Shown here: piece after piece, positions 23,253 through 30,149 of the stretch
How the letters are laid out: every line of letters begins with the position of its first letter
Position numbering within the stretch: position 1 is the first letter of the stretch
Source: Physcousia sp015060555
GTDB lineage: Bacteria > Bacteroidota > Bacteroidia > Bacteroidales > Bacteroidaceae
Length of the DNA: 34,694 nt
Reading direction: 5' to 3'
NCBI GenBank assembly: GCA_015060555.1
Contig: SUYG01000027.1
Coordinates: forward strand, 1-34,694
Notes under the pieces: generated by a model
Told to the model about the DNA's origin: nothing
Databases searched by the model: none
The model's input: the letters and a program-made list of their open reading frames with translations, nothing else
Program-made: the position numbers and the translations under genes

Positions 23253-24076
23253 TCAAAGTTCAAAGTTCCAAGTTCAAAGTCTATCTCCTTCTTCATTTCA
23301 AACCTGTGTCCGGAGTACTTGCTGATGCGCACCAGCTTCTCCTTGAACATATTGTTCTTCAGCCGTCCGTTGGTGATGACGCTGCCGATGCAGTATTTCG
23401 AGAACCCCGAGGGCTTGATGCGCAGCTCGCGCAGGATATCCAGCACGGGAGAGAACACATTGCCGTCGCGCTTCAGCTCGATGATCACCAGGTCGCCCGT
23501 GCCGGCATCCGCCTCGGTCTCGTAGTTGTGGAACTCCACGTTGAAGTCTATGGTCAGACGCTCCGTCTTGCCCTTGTTCACCAGCGTGATGCGCTGGAAG
23601 CGGTTCTGCACCGTAGGGTCGATGTCCTCGAAGGTCACGCCCGTGAGCTTCGCCGTGAAGTCGCTGCCGCCGGCCGCCACGATGTCCGCGCGGTCGTGGT
23701 TAGGCACCGAGATGCGCTTCTTCTTCGTGCGGCCGTGGTTGTTCTTCGTCTTCACCTCCAAGAAGGTGAGGTCACTATCTAAATAGGTACGCACGCGTAT
23801 CTTCTGGCGCGGAGCATGACCGTTGTGATGCTCCAGGAAGAAGCGGTGGCCCGCCGTGTCCCAGTACACCGTGCGGTAGTTGGCAATGCGCGAGCCCTCG
23901 ATCTGCTGAGCGTAGTACTCACCCTGCGCCAACTCCAACAGTCCCACCAGCTTCTGCTTGCTGGTGACGAACTTCGTGTCGGTGCGGTTCATCAGCTTAA
24001 TACCACTCATCTCATCCAGCGAAATGGGGTCCAGCTGCGACAGCCAACGCTCTATGCTCCTATCGACGTCTGACAT
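23237..24076 (-). CDS. VTC-domain polyphosphate polymerase-like protein
   Basis: A 279-residue cytoplasmic protein with the VTC/triphosphate-tunnel fold but no SPX or membrane domain. The tunnel residues alternate as expected: Arg31 and Lys35 (NRTDTKFV), Arg94 and Arg96 (KIRVRTY), Glu107 and Lys109 (FLEVKTKN), a basic run GRTKKKR, Arg173 and Asp177 (ERLTID), Glu200 and Lys202 (IIELKRDG), and SKYCIG (226-231). In yeast Vtc4 this fold makes polyphosphate from ATP; activity here is inferred. The ATG at 24076 is preferred because the -7 element at 24101-24108 would exclude the ATG at 24103. The last 14 residues, DFELGTLNFELLEQ, are encoded by repeat heptamers and the start of the two-hairpin element, so the native C-terminus has been replaced or extended. 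Confidence 0.88.
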   Translation of the reverse strand: MSDVDRSIERWLSQLDPISLDEMSGIKLMNRTDTKFVTSKQKLVGLLELAQGEYYAQQIEGSRIANYRTVYWDTAGHRFFLEHHNGHAPRQKIRVRTYLDSDLTFLEVKTKNNHGRTKKKRISVPNHDRADIVAAGGSDFTAKLTGVTFEDIDPTVQNRFQRITLVNKGKTERLTIDFNVEFHNYETEADAGTGDLVIIELKRDGNVFSPVLDILRELRIKPSGFSKYCIGSVITNGRLKNNMFKEKLVRISKYSGHRFEMKKEIDFELGTLNFELLEQ

Positions 24077-24100
24077 CACGAAAAAGTGCAAATTTCGCTG

Positions 24101-24108
24101 CAAATGTA
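24101..24108 (-). promoter_or_regulatory. -7 element TACATTTG for the VTC operon
   Basis: Plus strand CAAATGTA; the complement fits TAnnTTTG. It lies 25 nt upstream of the ATG at 24076. This appears to be the only promoter for the five-gene operon running to 19427. Confidence 0.5.
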
Positions 24109-24204
24109 GCGATTTGTTTCATCTTCACACCCATTCCGACCCACTTTTTACGCCTTTTCGATGATTTTTTCAACGAAAAGCCCCTGACTTTCGGCGAAAA
24201 GCTC

Positions 24205-24212
24205 TATCTTTG
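24205..24212 (+). promoter_or_regulatory. -7 element TATCTTTG for frr
   Basis: Matches TAnnTTTG; the leader to the ATG at 24266 would be about 45-50 nt and includes a heptamer repeat. No good -33 element. Confidence 0.45.
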
Positions 24213-24228
24213 TCCCCAACTTGTTCCC

Positions 24229-24254
24229 TTAAACTTTAAACTTTAAACTTTAAA
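24229..24254. repeat. TTAAACT heptamer tandem repeat
   Basis: About three and a half units of TTAAACT immediately before frr. The same unit follows copy A of the two-hairpin element at 14772-14800, but no hairpin core is present here. Confidence 0.8.
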
Positions 24255-24265
24255 CCCTCAAAAAT

Positions 24266-24826
24266 ATGGCTGACATGAAAGAAATCCTCTCCACGGCCGA
24301 AGAGCGCATGGAAGAGGCCGTGATGTACCTGGAGGAAGCACTCTCACACATCCGCGCTGGAAAAGCGAACATCAAACTCCTCGACGGCATACGCGTAGAT
24401 AACTACGGCGCCATGGTGCCCATCAACAACTGCGCCGCCGTCACCACACCCGACGCCCGCACCATCGCCATCAAGCCCTGGGACAAGTCCATGTTCAAAG
24501 TCATCGAGAAAGCCATCATCAACAGCGAACTTGGCATTATGCCCGAGAACAACGGCGAGATCATTCGACTCGGCATACCACCCCTCACCGAGGAGCGCCG
24601 CAAGCAGCTCGCTAAGCAGTGCGGCAAGGAAGGCGAGAACGCCAAGATGAGTGTGCGCAACGCACGCCGCGACGGCATCGAAGCCCTCAAGAAAGCCGTG
24701 AAGGAAGGACTCAGCGAAGACTTCCAGAAGGACGGCGAAGCCGACCTCCAGAAGATGCACGACAAGTACGTCAAGCAAATCGACGCCCTCCTCGCCGAGA
24801 AGGAGAAAGAGATTATGACGGTGTAA
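24266..24826 (+). CDS. frr: Ribosome recycling factor
   Basis: A 186-residue tRNA-shaped protein that, with EF-G, splits post-termination ribosomes. It has the expected three-helix bundle and small beta domain. Family landmarks are AEERMEEAVMYLEEALSHIRAGKANIKLLDGIRVDNYG, the PDARTIAIKPWDKSMFKVIEKAI segment, IRLGIPPLTEERRKQLAKQ, and VRNARRDGIEALKKAVKEG followed by DDLQK-like ADLQKMHDKYVKQIDALLAEKEKEIMTV. Full length and intact. A repeat-bracketed element separates it from rsgA, the usual neighbour in Bacteroidales; repeat sequence starts within 9 nt of its stop. Confidence 0.97.
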   Translation: MADMKEILSTAEERMEEAVMYLEEALSHIRAGKANIKLLDGIRVDNYGAMVPINNCAAVTTPDARTIAIKPWDKSMFKVIEKAIINSELGIMPENNGEIIRLGIPPLTEERRKQLAKQCGKEGENAKMSVRNARRDGIEALKKAVKEGLSEDFQKDGEADLQKMHDKYVKQIDALLAEKEKEIMTV

Positions 24827-24834
24827 TGTACTAT

Positions 24835-24983
24835 AATGTATAATTGATAATGTATAATGTATAATTGATAATTGATAATTGATAATGTATAATTGATTAT
24901 TACCCCCCTGGTCAATCTCTTGGTGAAACCATAACGCCGGTACGGCGTACTAATTATACATTATACATTATCAATTATACATT
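24835..24983. repeat. MITE-like element: 32-nt perfect inverted repeats around a hairpin core
   Basis: The left arm (24835-24866) and right arm (24952-24983) are exact reverse complements of each other, built from TAATTGATAATG-like units. They enclose 85 nt. The GC-richer centre holds CCCCCCTGGTCAATCTCTTG and the hairpin ACGCCG-GTA-CGGCGT (24934-24948). Further degenerate copies of the unit extend each side (24867-24900 and 24984-25014). It fills the frr-rsgA gap. Another copy of the arm lies at 23080-23113. Confidence 0.85.
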
Positions 24984-25026
24984 AAATAATCAATTATACA
25001 TTAAATAATCAATTAACCTGAACAAA

Positions 25027-26088
25027 GTGAAAGGTATAGTGGTTCGTAGTACAGGAAGCTGGTACGACGTCCGCACGGACGACGGCCAGCTTTTCGCCTG
25101 TAAGGTCAAGGGCAACTTCCGCCTCCGCGGCATCCGCAGCACCAACCCCGTGGCCGTCGGCGACCGCGTCGAGTTCACCCCCACCGCCGTTCCCGACAGC
25201 CCCCTGTCCGCAACGGCGACGGAGGCCCCTGCGGCCACACTCCCCACAGCCTACATCACCGAGATTCACGACCGCCGCAACTACATCATCCGCCGCGCCT
25301 CCAACCTCTCCAAGCAGAGCCACATCATCGCTGCCAACGTCGATCTCGCCTGCCTCATCGTCACCATCGCCCACCCCGAGACAGCCACCACCTTCATCGA
25401 CCGCTTCCTCGCCTCCGCCGAGGCCTACCGCGTCCCTGTGGCACTCATCTTCAACAAGACAGACCTCTACGATGCCGACGAGCGCCGCTACCTCAACGCC
25501 GTCATGGCCCTCTACCGCCACCTCGACTACCCCTGCTTCGCCGTCTCCGCCGAAACCGGTGAGGGCATCACAGCTCCTACGGTTTCCGAGACTTCTTCAA
25601 GTGTGAAGCCGAGCGCTCCCGAAGGCTCGCCCTATAGCTCTCCCGAGGACTCCCTCCTCCCCTACCTCCTAGGCAAGACCACCCTCTTCAGCGGCAACAG
25701 CGGCGTGGGCAAGAGCACCCTCCTCAACCGCCTCGTCCCCGAGGCGCGTGCCAAAATCGCCCCCCTGAGCGAAGCCCACGACCAAGGCCAGCACACCACC
25801 ACCTTCTCCGAGATGTACGATTTAGCTGGAGGAGGCGCCATCATCGACACCCCCGGCATCCGCGGTTTCGGCACCTTCGACTTCGGCCGCGAAGAAGTCT
25901 CCCACTACTTCCGTGAGATCTTCGCCATCGGTCGCGACTGCCGTTTCAGCAACTGCACCCACACCCACGAGCCCGGCTGTGCCGTCCTCCAAGCCCTCGG
26001 CAACCATGAAATCGCCGAGAGCCGCTACCGCTCCTACCTCTCCATGCTCGAAGACGAGGACGAAAGCAAATACCGCGAGAAATTCTAA
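25027..26088 (+). CDS. rsgA: Ribosome small subunit-dependent GTPase A, GTG start
   Basis: A 353-residue circularly permuted GTPase acting late in 30S subunit maturation. It has an N-terminal OB fold (GSWYDVRTDDGQLFACKVKGNFRL), then G4 NKTD at 143-146, G1 GNSGVGKST at 223-231, G2 around HTTTF (256-260), and G3 DTPG at 274-277. A C-terminal zinc knuckle follows with Cys305, Cys310, His and Cys318 (GRDCRFSNCTHTHEPGC). The start is GTG at 25027, giving the conserved MKGIVVRSTGSWY. Two stretches look inserted: an Ala/Pro/Thr-rich one at about 53-73, and a Ser/Pro/Glu-rich one at about 182-210 between G4 and G1, where relatives normally need only a short linker. Confidence 0.95.
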   Translation: MKGIVVRSTGSWYDVRTDDGQLFACKVKGNFRLRGIRSTNPVAVGDRVEFTPTAVPDSPLSATATEAPAATLPTAYITEIHDRRNYIIRRASNLSKQSHIIAANVDLACLIVTIAHPETATTFIDRFLASAEAYRVPVALIFNKTDLYDADERRYLNAVMALYRHLDYPCFAVSAETGEGITAPTVSETSSSVKPSAPEGSPYSSPEDSLLPYLLGKTTLFSGNSGVGKSTLLNRLVPEARAKIAPLSEAHDQGQHTTTFSEMYDLAGGGAIIDTPGIRGFGTFDFGREEVSHYFREIFAIGRDCRFSNCTHTHEPGCAVLQALGNHEIAESRYRSYLSMLEDEDESKYREKF

Positions 26089-26101
26089 CTACTCCAAAGC
26101 C

Positions 26102-26141
26102 CCACGCCCCTGCCTCTTCAGGCTCAGGCCTATAGGCGTGG
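26102..26141 (+). terminator. Probable terminator hairpin after rsgA
   Basis: CCACGCC (26102-26108) pairs with GGCGTGG (26135-26141); the loop contains a second stem, GCCT-CTTC-AGGC. It lies 13 nt after the stop. The following tract, AAACTTTTC, is only weakly T-rich. Confidence 0.45.
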
Positions 26142-26146
26142 AAACT

Positions 26147-26187
26147 TTTCTCACCAGTGAGAAACATTTTTATCACTTGTGAGAAAA
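26147..26187. promoter_or_regulatory. Two CTCAC-NN-GTGAG palindromes in tandem
   Basis: Site 1 (26147-26164) is TTTCTCAC-CA-GTGAGAAA with perfect 8-nt arms. Site 2 (26171-26187) keeps TCAC-TT-GTGA and the right arm GTGAGAAAA, with a degenerate left arm. Centre-to-centre distance is about 22-23 nt, close to two helical turns. The same motif is at 1406-1425. Confidence 0.5.
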
Positions 26188-26479
26188 CCCATAAGATTAT
26201 AATCTTTCAGCCAACGCGCCTTGGTCTTATGGCTGGGAAAACGCGATCTGTACCAGAGCACCTTTGTCATGTGACCTAAGGACAGAGGTTATTGACACCA
26301 GACCCATTTCGTGTAAATCGCCAAAAAAGTGTTAAAACCTACACCTTTTTTGCCTACCTACACCCGAGCTTACACCAACTTATTCGTCTCACATGTAGAG
26401 AGTTAGCCCATAATGGTGTAGGTATGTAGGTTTTTTAGAGCAAAATCTCACATGTACGCGCGCGAGCGAACCTTATAAA
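26188..26479. other. Gene-poor stretch with paired CCTACC/GGTAGG repeats
   Basis: No gene is supported. CCTACCTACACC (26353-26364) faces GGTGTAGGTATGTAGG (26415-26430), and another CCTACACC lies just upstream (26338-26345). TCTCACATGTA occurs directly repeated near 26387 and 26446. Such inverted and direct repeats could be binding sites or a scar of a mobile element. Confidence 0.45.
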
Positions 26480-26704
26480 CTATCTTTTGCGTAGTGGTGC
26501 GATATAAATTTTATACAGGCTATAGGGTGTTTTGAGGCAGGCAATGATGATCGAATGCTGAGCATTGTCAGCTTTTTCGTGTTGTAGCGGAAGCAACCGT
26601 GTAGCCCATCACATAGATAAAGCGAACATCTTTTTGAATTCGCCAAGTTCTTCCAGTGCTCTCCGCACAGCCTCTTTATGTGTTAGGACTTCTGAATTTT
26701 TCAT
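26480..26704 (-). pseudogene. Small ORF broken by an internal stop
   Basis: From ATG at 26704 the frame reads MKNSEVLTHKEAVRRALEEL and on to GEFKKMFALSM, then TGA (26609-26611). In the same frame it continues for 42 codons (WATRLLPLQHEKADNAQH and on) to TAG at 26480. The first part is a plausible soluble helical peptide with good codon pattern. The second part may be non-coding repeat sequence that happens to stay open. Either a 31-residue gene or a truncated copy of a longer one; I cannot name a family. Confidence 0.3.
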
Positions 26705-26722
26705 AATTGGCGGCAATGGTAC

Positions 26723-26751
26723 GAAAAAAGCCGATCACATGGTGACCGGCT
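26723..26751 (-). terminator. Minus-strand intrinsic terminator
   Basis: On the minus strand AGCCGGTCAC-CAT-GTGATCGGCT forms a 10-bp stem with one G-T/C-A mismatch, followed directly by TTTTTTCG. It lies about 80 nt beyond the stop of the lipoprotein gene ending at 26830 and should close that operon. Confidence 0.75.
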
Positions 26752-26829
26752 GATCGTTGTGGAAGCACCGCCCTCTATTCAGTAAAACAGCAATAGCGTT
26801 TTTGGGGCGCTATGCATTTAAGCGATAAG

Positions 26830-27618
26830 TTACTCTACGTTGGCCGGGAAGGTCCTTTTCCAGATCTCGGTGACCTTCTTGTCGAAGAAGCCGGTCTTGG
26901 TGACGGCGACGGTGACCTCTACGGCCAGCACATCGTTGACGTGTTCGTCGGCGATTTGGTTACAGTTGGTTATGAGGCCCTGAGTGCTGGTTTCATTGTC
27001 CAGCCAAGGCTTCGTGAATTCTTCCTGATAACGTGCTTCGAACACCGAGGTGACATTGTGTATGATAGTTCCTCCCGTTGGTGAAGTGGTGACCTCGTGT
27101 ATGCCCACCAAATTCCTCAGCGTTGTGAGGCTGGCCTGGTAGGTTTCTTCGTCGAGTGTGGCTTTCTTGGCCTCCAATGCGGCGTAGGCCTCATCCCTGT
27201 TGGTGACGAAGGCGTAATAGACGTATGGATTGGTGAGAGCATGACCGAACTCGTAGGTGGCGATGACCGTCGATACGTCCGGGCGGTCAACGGCACTCGC
27301 GATGCGGACGAGTTCGTACTTGAGATAGACGCTCTTGATGTCGGTGTACCGCTTCTTGACGGCATCGCAGGCGGATTTCATCTGACTGTCCTGGTTTTCT
27401 TTGTGGTATGTATAGACCGTACCATCGGTACCGATGGCGTTGTTGAAAGCCGTCTGTAACTGACGGGCTTCATCGGCATAGAACCTTGCGGCTTCTACCT
27501 GTTTCACTTCATACCTGTAGGTGACTGGGTGTTCCTCCTCAGGAGAGCAGGAGGTGAACACTGTTGATGTAGTCCAGCAGCAAAGGACGGCTGCCATCGT
27601 CATAAGAATCTTCTTCAT
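26830..27618 (-). CDS. Unknown lipoprotein downstream of S41 protease
   Basis: A 262-residue lipoprotein with signal peptide and lipobox FTSC (Cys24), followed by SPEEEHPVTYRYEV. The mature protein is mixed alpha/beta: helices rich in Ala, Glu and Lys (EARQLQTAFNNAI, ACDAVKKRYTDIKSVYLKYELV, EAYAALEAKKATLDEETYQASLTTLRNLVG) and a C-terminal beta part ending VEVTVAVTKTGFFDKKVTEIWKRTFPANVE. I do not recognise the family. It lies 73 nt after the S41 protease lipoprotein and before a strong terminator, so it is the final gene of the envelope operon. It may be a partner of the protease. Confidence 0.75.
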   Translation of the reverse strand: MKKILMTMAAVLCCWTTSTVFTSCSPEEEHPVTYRYEVKQVEAARFYADEARQLQTAFNNAIGTDGTVYTYHKENQDSQMKSACDAVKKRYTDIKSVYLKYELVRIASAVDRPDVSTVIATYEFGHALTNPYVYYAFVTNRDEAYAALEAKKATLDEETYQASLTTLRNLVGIHEVTTSPTGGTIIHNVTSVFEARYQEEFTKPWLDNETSTQGLITNCNQIADEHVNDVLAVEVTVAVTKTGFFDKKVTEIWKRTFPANVE

Positions 27619-27691
27619 AATTGGTGAATTTTGATCTTGGGTTGTAAAGCCCCCCCTTTTTTAAAGTCTATTCGTAAATAGATAACGGCAC

Positions 27692-29278
27692 TTATTGTCC
27701 AGTGCGGACGTAGCGGAGGGCACGGTCGAGCTGTGTGTCCTGACCGGTAGTCTGGAAGAGGTCCTGGTCGAGGGCTACTTCGATGTCGGGAGCGATGCCC
27801 TCGCCTTCAATCAGCTTCTTGTCGAGAGTGAAGGCGGCGAGCATGGGCACATAGCCAAAGACGGGGGTCTCGTTCTTCACGCCAATAAATCCGGAGTAGT
27901 TGAAAGTGTTCATTTCGTTGTCGGTAAGCGGGCAGAGACCTCCCCAGGTGCGCTTGCCGATGACTTTGCCGTTGGACATTGTCTTGACGCCGAGGGTGGA
28001 CATCTCGGACATACTGACCGACCAGCAATTGGTGAGGATGGCGACGGGCTCGGTGATGGTCTCGTGGGGCGTGCTCATGGTGAGCACCCTGCCCTCCATC
28101 ATCGGGGAGTAGTCGTAGCGGCCGGTGCCGCGCTTGTAGCGCTGGTAGCAGGTTTGCAGGCCGCCCGCAGGCAGCAGGGAACCCACGAAGTACTGGAAGT
28201 CATCGGTGCCGCCGCCGCCATTGCTGCGCACATCCAGGATGACGCCGCCGAGGGTGCCGCTCTTGTGGAGCTGCTGGACGGTGTCGAACCAGGCCTGCCA
28301 CACCTCGCGCATCTGCTGGATATGGTTCTTGGTGGCGGGGTTAGACAGATCGAAGGCCTTCTGGCTGGAGGTGTCGTCCAGATAGACGCTCATCGCAAAG
28401 CGGCTGACGTGGAAATAGGCAATGTTGCCCTTGAGCAGGGCGAAGTCGAATGTGATGCCCTTCTCGAGGAAGGCGGGATCGATGTAGTCAAAGCAGGGAA
28501 TCTCGAGGAAGCTGTACTTCTCGCGCAGGCGGTTGTAAGCGGTTACGGCGATCTCTACCGGCTTGCCTGAGGCGCCACTGCTCATCTCATTTACGAAGGC
28601 TTTCAGTTGATTGCACTGGAAGACCTCCATCTCCGTAGGATTCGGTAGCGCGGACAGCTCCTTATATCGGTCTATCGCCCACGTCAGTCCAATGCCGGGC
28701 GTGGCGAAGAAGGCCGTTAACATGTTCAGCGCGGTTGTGTTGTAAGACTTCACGATGGGGTTGCCCTGCGCATCGGTCTCCACCTCGCCATGGGTCACAT
28801 CGGCGTAGTATTTGAGGTTGGGGGAAAAGTTATGGGCAAGCTTATAGTCGTCGCGAGAGGCGTTGCGGTCTAAGGAGGGGTAGTAGGACACCGTGTTGCC
28901 TGTCTTATGGTTCTTCATGTCAAAGTAGAAGTGGCCATCGTGCAGCGAGCCGAGGCATTTCTTCATGAGGGCCTTCAGCTCGTCGTCGGTGACGGTGGCG
29001 TCCTTGCTGCGACGGTCGAGGGCCTCGAACTGGGGATAGTACTCGTCATAGATGGCATCCCAATCTACGCCATGCTCGGCCTCATAGTCCCAGATGGAAT
29101 AGTTCTGGTTCAGGCCGTTCCACATGATCTGGAACTTGGCTGCAAAGGAGGTGTCTGCAGCAGCGAACACCAGTTGGTCGTTGTGGTCGTAGGACACCAG
29201 CGTGTCACTCTCCGGACGGCAGGCTCCCATGGTCAACAGCAGAAGCGCCGTGCTTATGATGGATAATATCTTTTTCAT
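27692..29278 (-). CDS. S41-family (C-terminal processing type) peptidase lipoprotein
   Basis: A 528-residue lipoprotein (lipobox TMGAC, Cys20) with an S41 serine protease domain. An N-terminal helical region (about 40-120, AAKFQIMWNGLNQNYSIWDYE) is typical of Bacteroidetes members. The core shows LGGVILDVRSNGGGGTDDFQYFVGSLLP (343-370) and the catalytic region VAILTNCWSVSMSEMSTLGVKTM with Ser422 as likely nucleophile, followed by VIGKRTWGG. The closing GEGIAPDIEVALD is the family's C-terminal motif. No clear PDZ signature was found. The start at 29278 (MKKILSI) is chosen over one 15 nt upstream because it begins the signal peptide. It is probably periplasmic or surface-anchored, with unknown substrate. 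Confidence 0.88.
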   Translation of the reverse strand: MKKILSIISTALLLLTMGACRPESDTLVSYDHNDQLVFAAADTSFAAKFQIMWNGLNQNYSIWDYEAEHGVDWDAIYDEYYPQFEALDRRSKDATVTDDELKALMKKCLGSLHDGHFYFDMKNHKTGNTVSYYPSLDRNASRDDYKLAHNFSPNLKYYADVTHGEVETDAQGNPIVKSYNTTALNMLTAFFATPGIGLTWAIDRYKELSALPNPTEMEVFQCNQLKAFVNEMSSGASGKPVEIAVTAYNRLREKYSFLEIPCFDYIDPAFLEKGITFDFALLKGNIAYFHVSRFAMSVYLDDTSSQKAFDLSNPATKNHIQQMREVWQAWFDTVQQLHKSGTLGGVILDVRSNGGGGTDDFQYFVGSLLPAGGLQTCYQRYKRGTGRYDYSPMMEGRVLTMSTPHETITEPVAILTNCWSVSMSEMSTLGVKTMSNGKVIGKRTWGGLCPLTDNEMNTFNYSGFIGVKNETPVFGYVPMLAAFTLDKKLIEGEGIAPDIEVALDQDLFQTTGQDTQLDRALRYVRTGQ

Positions 29279-29334
29279 CTTATAATTTAACAACCTAATA
29301 ATTTGACAATTGGACGATTTTACGATTTATTTCA

Positions 29335-29438
29335 TCAACTCGTCAACTTGTTAACTTGTCAACTTGTTAACCTGTCAACCTGTTAACTTGTCAACCTGTT
29401 AACTTGTTAACCTGTTAACCTGTTAACCTGTTAACCTG
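29335..29438. repeat. 8-bp tandem repeat, 13 units, abutting a stop codon
   Basis: Thirteen consecutive 8-nt units of TTAACCTG, TTAACTTG, TCAACTTG or TCAACCTG, in exact 8-nt phase. The array ends at the base before TCA (29439-29441), the minus-strand stop codon of the barrel gene, and fills most of the gap to the S41 gene. The half of the array nearest the barrel stop is the most homogeneous. Confidence 0.9.
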
Positions 29439-30128
29439 TCATTCGTCATTCTTCTCTCTCTTATTAAATACATAGTACACGCCCACCTGGAAGGCCAAGG
29501 TGCTGTTGTAGCGATAGTCTGCTACGCGCATATAGGGCTTGGTGGTGGAGGTGAGGCCATGGTAGTAGCGGGCTTCGAACTGGATAGCCCAGTTCTTGCC
29601 CATGCGGTACTCCAGACCGGCGGAGGCAAGCAGACCGGCGTCCAGGAGATTGTCGCGGTCGCTGTTGAACTCTACGTCCTCGTTGACGTCCACCCACTTG
29701 TTGTTGAACGTGTTGTAGTCGGTGCCGGAGAGATGGCTGTTAAGCCAGATGCCGGTGTAGAAACCCAGGTTGCAGAAGCCGCGCAACCTCTTGCCGCCAA
29801 AGCTGAAGGCGGCCATCACGGGCAGCTGCAGGTAGTCGTTGCGATAGTAGTACTCCCATTTGTCGAGCATCGCACGGTGCATCTGGTAGTTCTTCTGCGT
29901 GTAATTGAAATCTACGCGCACGCCCAGCCAGTCGTAGAAGTTGTACTGCCCAGTGGCGCCGGCGGTGAGGCCGAGGCTGCCCTGAATCTCGAGGTCTGTC
30001 ATGTACTGCTTGTTCATGGAGTAGAAATTGTAGTCTCCTCCAGTGGTAGCGCCGACGCGCCATTGGGCGTGGGCTGCGACAGCCGCCAGCAGCGCAACGG
30101 CCATCGTCAATGTTCGCATTTTCATCAT
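29439..30128 (-). CDS. Outer-membrane beta-barrel protein, PorT-like
   Basis: A 229-residue protein with a signal peptide (MRTLTMAVALLAAVAAHAQ) and an eight-strand-sized barrel: WRVGATTGGDYNFYSM, GSLGLTAGATGQYNFYDWLGVRVDFNYTQKNY, YLQLPVMAAFSFGGKRLRGFCNLGFYTGIWL, DAGLLASAGLEYRMGKNWAIQFEARYYHGL and LAFQVGVYYVFNKREKNDE. The YLQLPV.A.FSFG pattern is characteristic of the PorT/outer membrane beta-barrel family (PF13568). Two Met codons occur before the signal peptide (30128 and 30125), and MRTLTM at 30119 is also possible. It follows a 62-residue membrane protein and precedes the S41 lipoprotein; the three are probably co-transcribed. Confidence 0.82.
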   Translation of the reverse strand: MMKMRTLTMAVALLAAVAAHAQWRVGATTGGDYNFYSMNKQYMTDLEIQGSLGLTAGATGQYNFYDWLGVRVDFNYTQKNYQMHRAMLDKWEYYYRNDYLQLPVMAAFSFGGKRLRGFCNLGFYTGIWLNSHLSGTDYNTFNNKWVDVNEDVEFNSDRDNLLDAGLLASAGLEYRMGKNWAIQFEARYYHGLTSTTKPYMRVADYRYNSTLAFQVGVYYVFNKREKNDE

Positions 30129-30149
30129 ATAATTTAAGATTGGGTTATA

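Noticed and set aside
24403..24915. Minus-strand frame starting in the AT-rich repeat after frr
   Set aside because: Its N-terminus (NYTLSIINYQLYIIHYQ) is only a translation of the tandem repeat and the rest is antisense to frr.
29335..29438. CRISPR array
   Set aside because: Units are 8 nt in direct contact, with no spacers; it is a simple tandem repeat.
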